From positions 1,054,001 to 1,118,000 of the forward strand of contig NC_091054.1 of the NCBI RefSeq assembly GCF_963966145.1: 64,000 bases of DNA. The letters run 5' to 3'. The stretch's first letter is position 1, and the number at the start of each line of letters is the position of its first letter. The position numbers were made by a program, and so were the translations under genes. The stretch is from Tenebrio molitor (Eukaryota > Arthropoda > Insecta > Coleoptera > Tenebrionidae). Under the pieces are notes generated by a model. It was not told the DNA's origin. It ran no database searches and worked only from the letters and a program-made list of their open reading frames with translations. This document shows, piece after piece, positions 1 through 11,079 of this stretch.

Positions 1-2708
1 GAAGCAAAAAAGGGAATGGACAATTGTCTGAGAACTAACAATGTTTCCAACCAACACGCATCATTTTCTTGCCGCTTCTGAAAGAACAGATTTAGCCACG
101 TCGAACTCTCTGAAATATAAATTATCACCATTAATCCATCCTGTCTCACCGCAAAGTGAATTCTGATTTTTTTATCAACCAGTCGGTCTTCCAGAACCCT
201 GGTGCCGTTAAAACAATCGAATAATTGATTTTTGTTTGACGTCGAGAAAGCAATCGATAAATAACACCTCGCTTCTAATAAAAGTTTTAGTGTCCATCAG
301 TATTAAACGAAGACCTGACGTAGAGCACAAATGACCATCCTCATCAACGCGAACACAACCCTCGTGTGCGCGACTGATAAAAGAAGAAAGTGTCGTACGC
401 TCTGGCGATTTAAACCAATGGACTGCACATTTTCATCCGTGTTTTTACTTTGTTTTTAAACACTCGTTGTTTTGTCATAACTGTTTTAGTTTAATCTGAA
501 ACATTTTTGCTCGTCGTTTTTACTTCCACAAGGTTTAAAACAGTTGGTCGCTTGTCTTATCTTAGCTGTTATTAAAATCCGTAACATTGCAAAATGTGTA
601 CTGGCTGTGTCTTAATTACTGAAGAATTATTTGCATTTTCACAAGCTACAGAAGAGCTGTTATTCGCTACTTTGTTCTGATAGACAACAACAAGTGTCAA
701 AGACGCTCCAGATCATCCCAGAAAAGAGATGTAGAAAAGTTTCACAGAATAATAGCGAACATAGGAACGGTAGTTCGATTTAAAACTCTTCAAATTCGAA
801 AGGAGTACAAACTCAATAATACACAATCGGAAATCGACATTTAACTTTTTACATCAAATGCAGTCTGAATCTAGAGAACGCAAGGGAAGCTTTCCAACTG
901 AAAAAGTAATGGAATGATGGTTCAAGAGGAATTACTCGTCTTGTTAGTTGAAGCTATGCAAAGTTAAACAAATGGTTTCATCAGTGAGTTGTTGCAAGGC
1001 TGCCCTTGTAAATAAAGATTTTAGTGATATCTGCATTGCGGAGCGGAGTAGATTCGATAAAGAAATGCATTCGAGGAGAACAAGAAAATGAATGAAGAAC
1101 GTTTTGGATGGTATCAGATCTGTCGCACGAAACAAAGCAATGGTGCTCGAATGTAATATTAATAATTTATTCTTAATACGAGTGTTATTAAAATGATAAC
1201 GTACTGTGAGAATACGGCCTATTACAAAATAATGGTAATAAGTACTCGAGCACTCGAGAGTAAGTCCGCTTTCGTTCACTTGAATTGCACGCAATTCGCG
1301 TGAACAAAAGCTTTGCCTTCCTCGCTCTTACTGTAAATAAGTACTTCAACAAATATACAAAAAATTTGTCAACTGAAGACAACTAGGACTTAAGTACCTA
1401 CCTAATTGCTAAATATGACTTTTTCATACAATTATTAAATGATGCACTAATAGTGCACGAATATAAATAACAACAACAACCTTTACTTTGAAAAGAAATA
1501 TCAGAAAAATTACAAAAATTAAATCAGTTATAATTAATTGTCATGGTTATATTTTTAGTTTCGGCTCATCCTTACAGTGAGGAACTAATCATATCTTATT
1601 AAGCATCTGTTATTCCTTATCGTTTACATTATTTTGGCAGAAGGAAGTTTTCGTAATCTTGTCATTTTCTGCTTCAATCTCAGAATGCGGTTCTATAATT
1701 ATCAGTAATCACTTTTTCTCCAAAAACTGCACGTTCAGAAATCTACTCTTTCTAGAGCTGCCCATAGATAATACATATAATAATAGAATGCAAACTTCAG
1801 GAAATTTGTTTGAAATAAAACAAGAGTATTAAGTATTAAAAAAAAGAAATAAAAATGGATTTTATTATTTTATTTTACTAAATACCTTCAATTACCTAAT
1901 AGATACTTTTTCTAATAACAGCAGTTGTTATTTTTACCTTCAAAAGCAGGTTGTTCAGGATAGGCACTATTACTTAGTCTTCCACCACTGGTAAAATCTG
2001 GAGCAAAATGAATTCCACAAATTCGATAACTTATTAAAAATTCTTTGTCTATTAACATTTAATTTTCTAAATATGGATTTTGGCAAAAGGATTTCTATCT
2101 ACAAAATCTGATTCGATCTCTCAAAGGGTTCGGAAAGTAGTGCCGAGAGAAGTTTTTGTTAAAACATTTAAAAACTGGACAATTATATTTTGACATTTTT
2201 TTACTGTCACAATTTAAAGAAAAAACCACGGCCTCCTAGAGACTCGTTTTGAAATATATTATCAGTATGATTTTCCAAAATCTACAACGGACTTTGCGTT
2301 CTATATGTCCTATGTTATCAGTAGCAATTATCAAAAACAGACATTTTTCGAATGCAATGCGACTGGCCGGGATAAGCGACGAGTGTCTTATGTATTTGGG
2401 AGGCCGTGGAAAAATTATACGTATTCATAGAAACCTGTGCTAGAAACATTACAAGCGACATCTTTATATTTGGGGCTAAGGTCTTAAAACCAAAAAATTT
2501 CGCATACATTGACTTTGCATTCTATATACGATAGTATATTATTATATTATCTATGGAGCTGCCACAATGGTAGACAGCGTGTGACGTCACGAGGAAGGCC
2601 AAACGTCAAAATTTCTTTACATTTTCAGAAAGTATCAAATACGGTGTTTTAATCATTCTTATGGAAGACTGAAAATTGTGAGATAAGCAAAACCTTGCTG
2701 GCAAGTGT
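1..2708. other. Gene-free AT-rich stretch
   Basis: I see no exon with convincing splice signals and no protein family in any frame. Short open frames here are AT-rich and look random. The only recognisable repeat is the piece near 1245-1345, listed separately. This may be intron or intergenic sequence. Confidence 0.6.
1245..1345. repeat. Interspersed repeat, copy 1 (partner at 25725-25830)
   Basis: About 100 bp matching 25725-25830. Both copies contain CTTTCGTTCACTTGAATTGC, then TTCGCGTGAAC, then CTTGCCTTCCTC or a close variant, and end in a TAC(C/T)GTAAATAA-like tail. Within the unit the words GTTCAC and GTGAAC form a short inverted repeat. Type unknown; likely one end of a mobile element. 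Confidence 0.6.
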
Positions 2709-3846
2709 ATACAGGGTGTCTCAGCTAAGACTTTCGAGCCTAATATCTCGGTTATTTACCAACGGATTTTTATGAAATTTAAAATGCAGATATTTTAGAC
2801 CGTGAGGGTTCAACTATTAATAATAATATTACTTCAAGTTAAAAAATGTAATTTTAACACATGTTTCCTTTATCGAAAATTATGCGCGATTGTTATTAGA
2901 TTTCTAAACATTAAAAAACAGGGGTCTACACAAACAATTAAGTAAATCACTTGTCTGATTCAACGAAAAGATTAGATTTTGTCGTTAAAAATTTAATGTA
3001 AAATTTGAAGGTATTTGAGCAGTTACCTTTTGAAACAATTGATGATTAATTGCCAAGCAACATTTTGTACACCATTTAAAGTCTGTCAAAATTGGGCGCG
3101 CTTTATTAGAAACGTCAAATTCTGAAAATTTATTGAAAATACTCTAAAAATAGACTACAGCGGCAGAAATTTCAATATTGTTGAAAAACATATTGCCTAT
3201 GGAGAGTGTCGTAAGAACTTCAATGACACAGTTCGTTTTCTCGTGGAACACTATCCAAATGTAGGCTTTACAAAATGTAAAGTTAAGAGAGTCGTCAATT
3301 TATTTGAAGACACAGGAAGCGTACGTGAACTAAATTACCTTGCTAAAATATCCCGATCGTGTTTTAGTCCTTTATGGAAGAATTAAAGCATCCAGTATAA
3401 CAAATTACGTCCAAATGTTGTCTTTAACTTTGTAAATGTTTGTAAGGTTAGCAAGATAAACGTCAAATATGTCACCTGCGCTTCTGCGAAAAGGGATGAC
3501 CAAAATTTTGCAAAATTGCGGGTTTGTTTCATACGCGTCTACGTTTTTGCATTTGCACCCACGTTTAACACAGTTTTTTGCTTTTTTCTTCCAAACCAGA
3601 CGTCTTTCAAGGACGAGTTTTTCCCTACAGCATTTTTTATTGACGATCAATTTTTTTATGTAAATCTTAATTGATTCAACATTTTAAAAAGGCATGTAAA
3701 AATTACGTTTTTAAGACTTGGGTGATTGCATTAATGGGATTTTATTCTTCACTGTCTAAAATATCTGCATCTTAAATTTCACAAAAATCCGCTGGAAAAT
3801 AACTGAGTTATTAGGCTCGAAAGTCTTAGCTGAGACATCCTGTATA
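2708..3846. mobile_element. TIR DNA transposon of Tc1/mariner type, decayed
   Basis: The left end begins TACAGGGTGTCTCAGCTAAG and the right end is its inverse, with about 90 bp of matching inverted repeat at each end that includes the words TTTCGAGCCTAATA and AAATCCG. Both outer ends are flanked by TA, the target duplication expected of the Tc1/mariner superfamily. The element is about 1.1 kb and encloses a transposase-like fragment at 3183-3335, so it is a shrunken relative of an autonomous element rather than a simple miniature. No intact transposase frame remains. Confidence 0.8.
3183..3335 (+). pseudogene. Helix-turn-helix remnant of a mariner-like transposase
   Basis: In one frame this reads about 50 residues with the pattern YGECRKN...VRFL.EHYPN followed by K.KRVVNLFEDTGSVREL. 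That matches the N-terminal DUF4817-type helix-turn-helix of insect mariner-like transposases: an aromatic-G start, then a (F/Y)P motif, then a GS(V/L) motif. It sits just inside the left TIR of its element, the right place for a transposase N-terminus. The frame is broken after about residue 55 and no DDE residues follow, so it cannot encode an active enzyme. Family placement is from memory, not a search. Confidence 0.5.
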
Positions 3847-4454
3847 ATGATTTCAGTTGATACCAGGGTATTTACTGTTCATCGAACGTCGCAAAAGACG
3901 TTGAAACCTGGGAAGTATTTTTATACCCTATTAACATTTTCGTGATTGTAAGTCATTGTAGTAAGTACAATTTAGTTGAAAAAACATTTGCTACACATAT
4001 AATTAAGATGTAAGAAGCATTTGTTGTGATTTGGTGTTATAAATACACAAACTTAACCTCACTTATAAATGACAATTTTCGCGTCATTAATGGCATTTTA
4101 CTCCACAAGGCAGTAATTGTAAAGCCTAAACAGATCGTTCTACTAAAAAAAAAGAGTGTTAACCGAAAATGTTACTGTTTTTATTAAATTCTGGAGGTTT
4201 AATTCGTTTTTCGATAAATCCTTTACTGTGACGTCACGATCAAAAACAATTATTGCCTTAAGGCTTTCTGTTCTAGATGGCATTGACAATGGGATACCAG
4301 ATAAAATTCTGTCAATTTTTATCTTGCGTGTACGACGCACAATCGTGTGTTTGAATCCCCCTTTTCGAGTCCAAATCTATTTTTTCAAACCACCCACTGT
4401 TCCCTGTCCTTTGTACTTGTTTAAGACTGCGTTAAAAACAATTCGATGGCTTAG
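3847..4454. other. No gene seen; transition from repeat to single-copy DNA
   Basis: AT-rich sequence with overlapping open frames on both strands at 4143-4533, neither with recognisable protein features. No TIR pair found. The pyrimidine-rich run near 4390-4430 could serve the candidate exon that follows. Confidence 0.5.
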
Positions 4455-4678
4455 CGTCCTTTCGAGCCGTCCGCGTCCCGTCCCGCCGCCTGGACCTGGT
4501 CCACATCCTTCGAACAAGAGAGAATCTTTCTGAATTTGATCAAGTCCCTAGACTTTCGGCTGGCCGAGCAAACCGACGACGTAGTGCTTGTAAATCGGAT
4601 CGTGTTCAATGAACAGCCGAGTGAAAATCTGCAAATGACGCGCGAGGATCTGGGAACGATATCGTCCAAGTTTATCTG
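4455..4678 (+). CDS. Candidate internal exon, unknown protein
   Basis: I do not recognise this protein. Between an AG at 4453-4454 and a GT at 4679-4680 one frame is open for 74 codons and has a protein-like makeup in its last 55: ERIFLNLIKSLDF, then VVLVNRIVFNEQPSENL, then MTREDLGTISSK, with charged, hydrophobic and turn residues alternating as in a folded domain. The region is clearly richer in G+C than its surroundings. The acceptor is weak and alternatives exist nearby (for example at 4528), and the donor GTGTGA is not ideal. The frame stays open only to a stop near 4707. It could be a real exon of a + strand gene or a chance open frame in a GC-rich island. Confidence 0.35.
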
Positions 4679-4689
4679 GTGTGATGGAG

Positions 4690-5868
4690 TTAAATGCGAT
4701 GATTAATGTCCGCGTTTCCCCTTTTTTATTAGGTTCGCGAACCGCTTCACCTTTATTAAAGGTGGCGCGAATGTCGCCGCTCCCGGTGGGTCACGCCACC
4801 GTTCGAACTTTAAATGCCGCCCCCTTTATTGCGTTTTTGGCATTTGGCGGGAAGACGGTGCGAGGGAAAAAATCCGTAATTCCTCGTCCGGAAATGGAAA
4901 AAGCATTATCCCGTTCTTCGGTCCGCCGTCAGTTGCACTCATTTATTTCGAAAATGTTTTATATTGTCTGAACATTTCCGCCGATCCGTGTATACCTATT
5001 GTGCTCCTCTTAACAATTGTCTGTTTTAGTAAAGCCCGAGCGAGTCTCGAATTTAACGACGGCGATAATGGCGTATAGCCAAACACAAAACTCGTGCTAA
5101 AAGGCTCGGGGAGCTGATGTCTAAATTTTAAACATCTCGCCGGGGTGGCGCTCGCCCCTGAAAAATTGCACAGGAATTTCACACTATTGATTTTACGTCC
5201 GGCCGGTTTGTCAAGTCCTAAGTGCTTCCTCTTAAAACTATTCCAACAACCTCTTCAGCTATGGGGAGTTCCAGACGAAACGGTCTGCGGGGAAAATCTC
5301 AACTGACCACCTAGAGGTCACCGGGGAAAACCGAGGTTTTTTTTCTTTTTTATCTACAAGGTTGGTCACCTTGGGACTGCTTGAGTTGGTAATACTGATT
5401 TTTACTTTTAAATGGTACGACTGGAGTAACTTTCGGTTGTTCACGGCTTGACGCTTGACAAGTAACATTTGACATTTCAAATTAAAAGCGTCAAAATCTC
5501 CACACCATTTTAAGTACCATGAAATACATTTAAAATATCGCATCATTCATCTTCGTTTCCTTGATATATTGCCATAAATTGTATTTAGGGTTATCTTGAA
5601 TTATTTCGCTGCTCCATCTACGACAGAGATCAATGAATGGTATAAAGTTAGTTCGCTCAACTTCAAATGGTCGCGAATTGACGAGCAATCACCTAGAATA
5701 AAGACAGATATATCGTGACTCCCTCTGGAAGTTTTCAGAAGTGAAATTACTTAGCCGTTCACGATTGTTTTAAACACGCAGTAGGTCAAGATATTTTGTT
5801 ATTAGATGGGCGTCAGGTCTTGTCACGTGATGTTTCGTATTAAATATTCGTCTTCTTGTCAATTCTGA
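4690..5868. other. GC-richer single-copy island, then AT-rich DNA; no gene
   Basis: 4690-5200 is GC-richer than the window average and free of recognised repeats. No frame has supported splice sites. From 5200 the sequence becomes AT-rich again. No mobile-element ends seen until 5869. Confidence 0.5.
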
Positions 5869-6259
5869 ATAGTCGTTTTCAAGGACATCCGTGCTGTCAG
5901 TGTCATTTTTAATATGTTGGTGCAGATTGTACATACAAATTCATAACCAGGATTCAGAGTATAAGCAAATCCTAGTTAAAAAAATGTCAAACAAGAAATT
6001 GAGGTTATGGTAAAAGAAAATTGCTATTTCGGCAAACATCAACAACAAATAATAAAATTCAGTCTCCAACATGGTGTAAAACATGGTTAAACTAGGTCAT
6101 CCTCGGAATCCAAATCAGACTAAATGTTTTCTTTGATTTGTTTGAAATTATAGAAAGCTAAATTGCCAAATTAGGAAATTCAAAATTACTAAACCAAAAC
6201 AGCAAGTAATGCCAACATACTGTCATAGTGACAGCACGGATGTCACTGAAAACGACTAG
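5869..6259. repeat. TIR miniature element, GACATCCG family, copy A
   Basis: The left end TAGTCGTTTTCAAGGACATC and the right end (inverse, with CAGTGACATCCGTGCTGTCA) form imperfect inverted repeats of about 36 bp. About 390 bp in total with no open frame. The inner TIR word GACATCCG..CTGTCAGTGTCAT is shared with the element at 7046-7436, so the two are related non-autonomous DNA elements. Confidence 0.65.
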
Positions 6260-7045
6260 ACTACGTCCACTGATAGAATGCATTTTTTTAAATATCCTTA
6301 GATAACAAAATCCCCAAACCATAACATTAAAATATTAAGAAAGTATCATAGATTGTGTTGGTAATATCTTGAAGCATTCGCGCCACTGATTCTCATTGGT
6401 TGTTATGAAACCCACGTGAAAAATAAATTATATGACATTTCAAATTTGAAATTGTTAGTTCTGTCAAAGTGGTTTAAGCATTTAGATTTGCGATTTTTCA
6501 TCTTGTGTTGCGATTCTCTGGTTTTAAAAGTTATTATGTAGTTTTGATCGTGTTGCTGTTTTGATCTGTTCCGTTGCGATTTTTTGTTGATTTTTTTAAA
6601 TTTGTGAAGTTAGTGCGTGCCTCAAGAATCTAATTACAAACATCGAAAATGATACAGAGGTAATTTTTGTTCATGCATTAAATAGGAGTACATATTAAAT
6701 AATATGTTGCTTGTGTTTAGCCATTTCCGAAAAAAGCTGGATATTTTAATTTCAGTAGCCAGCTTTTTCGGAACTTCGAAAATGTATTGTGGGTTGCATT
6801 TTTTATTCCGTCGGGCACATTATTACTCGTGAAATACCCTGTATTAATAAAACCTAATATATTACTCCTACGGTACTGAAGTTTTCTTTCGTCTTTCCTA
6901 AGTGCAAACATGCAGAATAATAATAAAACATAAAACATCACGTGTAAACCTGCTCTTTCCATTTTTTAAAATTTCGCGCCGGATCTATTTGTTGTAGCGT
7001 AGAGTGAACAATTTTAGTAACATTTATGTCAAGTTTATAACTGAT
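6260..7045. other. No gene; contains a repeat fragment at 6720-6860
   Basis: The only structure seen is a fragment at about 6720-6860 in which AAAATGTATTGTGGGTTGCA is followed by a CGTGAAATACCCTGTATTA-type end. The same words occur at 26440-26495, so this is a second copy of that family, with a small hairpin around AGCTGG/CCAGCT at 6735-6765. Confidence 0.55.
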
Positions 7046-7436
7046 TTATTATCCGTTCGCTTGACATCCGCACTGTTAGGTTGACAGGCTGTTGGTAATA
7101 TTCAAAATCCCTATTATACTAACTTGGTAATTTACGTACAATAATGTTGCCACATTGGAGAAGTGTATGGGTCATTTATCTATTGCTGATGTTCCTCCTA
7201 TAATTATTTCTCTTGCCGCGTCTGAGGAAGATTTAGATACAATCACTTAAATAGCGTTAAATAAAATAATTTGAAACACCAGTTTATAACCCAACTTCTT
7301 TCTATTTGACAGTAGTAATTTATTTATCACCAGATTTAATGTACACTCAAAAGAAAAGTCGAAATTTTGATGTACATTCGACCAATTTAGATAAAAAATG
7401 ACACTGACAGTGCGGATGTCAGGTGAACGGATAATA
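7046..7436. repeat. TIR miniature element, GACATCCG family, copy B
   Basis: Left TIR TATTATCCGTTCGCTTGACA and the matching inverse at the right end (ending GGATAATA) give about 34 bp of inverted repeat. About 390 bp, the same size as the relative at 5869-6259. No coding frame survives. Confidence 0.65.
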
Positions 7437-7858
7437 GTGCAATTCAATTATAACCTAAAATAGATTTTTTATGTCAAATCACAATATTACCAACTAAAAT
7501 GTCAGATTTTCATAGATATTCCGAATTTGACACAATCGTGAATGCTGTATACATTTCAACTGATCGTGTAGATAGAAAAAATGCAAAAGTTGCAGTGCAA
7601 ATGAAATATAACTAACGATAAGCTGCTGTCGTTAATTCCAACAGGTGCAAATTTTTCATGAAGCGCAAACATTTTCTATTTAATTGTAGTCTGATGGTAA
7701 TTAAAATCGTTTTAAATTATTACAATATCGATTAAAATATGTTTTAATACGACATTTTCAATTACATTTAAAATAATAACGTTGTGTTCTTTAATTATTA
7801 ACTAACATAGATGGCCTGTATGCAAGTTAATTAGTTTTGCAATTGTATACATAATTAC

Positions 7859-8700
7859 TATCGCGTGTTCAAATGAAATTCTGAGCTGAGTAGGCGTTGG
7901 AAAAAGTAAACCGTTTTGAACAGTGTAAAGCTTGAATTTCCCGCCGTTTGACAAGAATGACATTTGTTTATGTTTAATTGGGACACAATTGAACATGTTT
8001 GTTTTCAGCACAGATATTTGCTTCGAGAATAGGAAACGTTAAGTTATTCTATTTTTAACGTAGAGGGATATGGAGGGAGCACTCTTCAAAAAAGTGGATA
8101 CGACCGCGCTTTTCTGTAGACCTAATAAAAGGTCTCCAGGATGAGCCGAGCGAATCCGAAGTAAACGTAGATAACTCATCTTTCCAGTGGCGTCCCTTCG
8201 ACTTTTTTTCTGGGGACAATTTTTGTAGGAATTTTCATTATATCGCAATGCAACTGAAGTAATTAAAATGTTGATTCCATAACATTATCATATCATAAAT
8301 ATTTCGTTATATACCATCTTTTACCATATTATTTACGATCATGTTTATACACTCTCGAGACAACTCGAGACACCGACGCCTATGAAGTATCTGATGCCCA
8401 ACGACCCTCGCCACGAAATTTCACGAAGTACTGGCGGTCATTTTAAAAGGCGTCATAAAAGGTCTCCGCACAGGTCTCGGGACGTGCCGCTTTCTTTACA
8501 TTGCCAGCATAGGCAGTGCTCCCTCCATATCCCTCTACGATTTTTAATGTAAAATATTGCCAAGAAAGAAAAAAAGAAAGTTTCATTTGGCTCTAAATTT
8601 TAGGTTAGTTGTCAACATGCTCCAATTAATCTACGCTTTAAAAAAGCACAACAATTGAGGGTTTCCAACGCCTCCCCAGCCCAGGATTTCATTTGAACTA
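7859..8700. repeat. TATCGCG-type miniature, copy 1, split by a later insertion
   Basis: The outer parts match the uninterrupted copies at 13102-13430 and 51717-52092: the left end TATCGCG.GTTCAAATGAAAT, a middle with AATAGGAA(A/T)CGTTAAG, and the right end CCCAGGATTTCATTTGAAC. The copy is cut at 8058 by the element at 8059-8539. With the insert and one copy of the duplication removed it would be about 350 bp, like its relatives. Confidence 0.8.
8051..8547. mobile_element. hAT-like miniature with 8-bp target duplication
   Basis: The element itself is 8059-8539 (481 bp). It begins CGTAGAGGGATATGGAGGGA and ends with the exact inverse, a TIR of about 24 bp. ATTTTTAA flanks both sides (8051-8058 and 8540-8547), an 8-bp duplication. 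The uninterrupted relatives of the host repeat have one ATTTTTAA at this point, which confirms the insertion. An 8-bp duplication is typical of the hAT superfamily; the terminal bases do not give a clear family. No coding frame. Confidence 0.8.
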
Positions 8701-8716
8701 TGTATCGGGTGTTCAC

Positions 8717-8887
8717 TTAAATTTATCCTCAAAGTTGGTGTTCAAGTTTCGATTGTGAACGCACCACTCGACTGCAGAACAAAACACAAACAACGCAAAA
8801 AGTTAGGTTAGATTTAAACACCTGTGATCTGTAATCCGTGGTGCGTCACAATCGACTCTTCAACGCCTACTTTGAGGATAAATTAAG
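8717..8887. repeat. Short TIR miniature, copy 1 (relative at 58258-58419)
   Basis: About 170 bp with near-complete inverted repeats: AATTTATCCTCAAAGT.GG at the left and CCTACTTTGAGGATAAATT at the right. The inner arms carry CGATTGTGAACGCACCAC and its inverse. The same inner word is in the element at 58258-58419. Confidence 0.75.
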
Positions 8888-9702
8888 TTAATAATTCTTC
8901 TTTTTTCTCTTTTTAATGGCACACAGTGCACACACATTCTTAGTAAATATTGTACAAGAATTTTGTTGTTAAACCACTAAGCAGAAGTATATTTGTTCAC
9001 AATTAAATGGATTTCACATTTCAAGGAAGACAAAAACGTTATTTCATTTATTAAAATATTTGTGACATTCGTTTGAGCAAAATTTATTTTTGGATATTAA
9101 CAAATAAAGCTCGTGTTTCGCATCTAAATTCTGATTTTTTTTTTATCAAGACAGGTTTGTGAAATATCTGCTGTACAGGATGTTAACGATCAATAAAACT
9201 TTCAAATGAGTTTAAATGTGAAAGCGGTTTCACTATGGTTTCATGTATCGGAGCTTTCAGTTACTCGATACTTCCTGGACTTGTTGATAATTTGTGTTAA
9301 AATTTTCTTTAAAAAACGGGTAGTTACACAAAGTTAGAACTGATGAAACCTCCCATGAATTCTCCAGCCAAGTTATTTTTTCTTGAACACTAACTTTAAA
9401 AAGAAAAACATTATTTTTCCAACTTGTAGATATACCATTTTTGTTCTTCTTGTGCCAGATTTTTAAACATAAAATTGACAGACGTAGTACTTGAGTGTGA
9501 AAAGAAGATTCCTAATTATGGGAACTTGAGAAAATGTATGAATCTGAGAAAGAAACCAAAAGAAAAACTGATCTACACTCCACAATAAAAAATAAAAACA
9601 ACAATAATGACAACAGAAAAATTAATACAAAAAATTTTGAGCAGAGAAAAGTTAACGTTAGAAACAAGATCAGAGAATAACGAAAAGAAAAAACTTTTTT
9701 TA

Positions 9703-9985
9703 TTCGACACTGTCAGAATTTGAGAAATTTATCCTATGTGAGCGGATTTTGGTAAATGTCACAACTTGTCAAAACGAAACGTCAAGCTAATTTTAAAGAT
9801 TTTTAGCGATTTGGAGCCTTTAAGGGGCTCGTCGAACAAAAAAACGTTGTATTCAACTCGTTCTTGTGTAAATTTGGCCTTTTTTGGCACTGGTGGACCT
9901 TTAAAACGCTCGTTTCACTCGCGTTTTAAACTGGCCCACTCCCAATTTATACAAGAACTCGTTAAAAAAACTACTATTTTTTAAA
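9703..9985 (+). repeat. Interspersed repeat with GTCAAAACGAAACGTC core, copy 1
   Basis: About 280 bp shared with 14100-14372 (inverse) and, in shortened form, 38958-39130 (inverse). All carry an AACTTGTCAAAACGAAACGT-like word, an AACAAAAAAACGTTGTATT word and a TTCTTGTGTAAATTTGG word. Inside is a small inverted repeat around GTTTCACTCGCG. A 72-codon open frame here (9766-9984) and its counterpart in copy 2 align at protein level only because the DNA is a repeat; I do not take it as a gene. Confidence 0.7.
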
Positions 9986-10640
9986 TATTTTGAATCCACT
10001 TTATTATTGATCGATAGGTCTTCAATTCTATTCTATTGAAATTTGTTTGTAATGCTTTCTTTAAAAATTACCTGTTGCTATCAAAATTGATGTATGTAAT
10101 TGCATTGCATTACATTACAGACAGTTGTTTGTAGTGTAGCTGCATTTGCTTTCACCAATGATAAACGTGCTAGGACTGCTAGGTTAACCAGATATCAATA
10201 CTTCCTCATACTCCAGAACTGTCATGGAATTACTGAGAAATGTCCTCATTAATTCTCCTCCTATCGTGGATTCTACTGGTAAATATGACAACATTTTTCC
10301 AAAAGTGATAAATGTTGTTTATTTTCTCTAAATAAATCAGTCGCGTCAGAAAAACACTGTAATGATTGCCAGTAAAAAATAATTACATTGGCTATTGGTA
10401 GTTCCTGTAGCTAAGCTAAAAAAACAAATCCTACAAAACTCATATGAAAATGAAAAAAAGATTACCTATCAAAGAAAATCGTTTTTGTTACTTTACAAAA
10501 AAAAAACTGCAGTAAGCGACAAATTATAAATGTAAAACAAGCAAATGTAAGCAACTGGGCAGTCAGTTTTACTTTTAATCAGGTGTCAAGACTTAGTTTA
10601 AAAGTAAAGTGATAAAACTTTGTTGTGCTGTTACTAAACA
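9986..10640. other. AT-rich, nothing recognised
   Basis: No open frame with protein features, no TIR pair and no match to other repeats of this window. Confidence 0.5.
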
Positions 10641-10642
10641 CA

Positions 10643-10925
10643 GGCTCACAGTGCCAGTGCTCAGCGCGCTGGCTTCCATTGGGAATTTTCGGGTTCGAAT
10701 CCCGCTACCGCCTGCGCTTGCTTGAAGTTTTTTTCAAGCTTTGACTGTTTCATAGTCTTGGTGGTCTTCCCACCACTAAACAGAGGGTACCATCATATCC
10801 CAAAGAGAAGTGTGTTACTGGTGACTGCATAGCGAGGTTGCATAAGTCAAGAAATTGTGAAGGCTCCGAGTTTGGACGGTTGGGAGCTTTGCTTTTGCTT
10901 GCGATTACCTAAAACTTATAACTTA
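10643..10925 (+). mobile_element. tRNA-derived SINE
   Basis: At 10690-10704 a perfect T-arm-like hairpin, CGGG-TTCGAAT-CCCG, contains the RNA polymerase III box B word GGTTCGAATCC. About 45 bp upstream a D-arm-like segment, GCCA...TGGC (10660-10680), stands where box A should lie. The tRNA-like head (about 70 bp) is followed by a non-tRNA body with a CTTGAAG...TTCAAG hairpin and the words CTTGGTGGTCTTCCCACC and GAGGTTGCATAAGTC. A head with box B plus an unrelated tail is the layout of a tRNA-derived SINE. It is not a functional tRNA gene because no full acceptor stem forms. The 3' limit is approximate, and no second copy is in the window. Confidence 0.65.
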
Positions 10926-11079
10926 TCCAATCATAATTGTTTTAAGTTTTGACTTTTTTTATATTTATACATTTTCAGAAAATGTTCCTATATGATTAAT
11001 ATTGAAATTGTGTTGAAAATTAAATTAAACGTTTGTCATTAAACGCTGTACTTAATTTTATCGACGGCGCTGTAGTAAA

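Noticed and set aside
10643..10715. Possible tRNA gene
   Set aside because: Box B and a T-arm are clear but no acceptor stem or anticodon arm forms and a SINE-like body follows.
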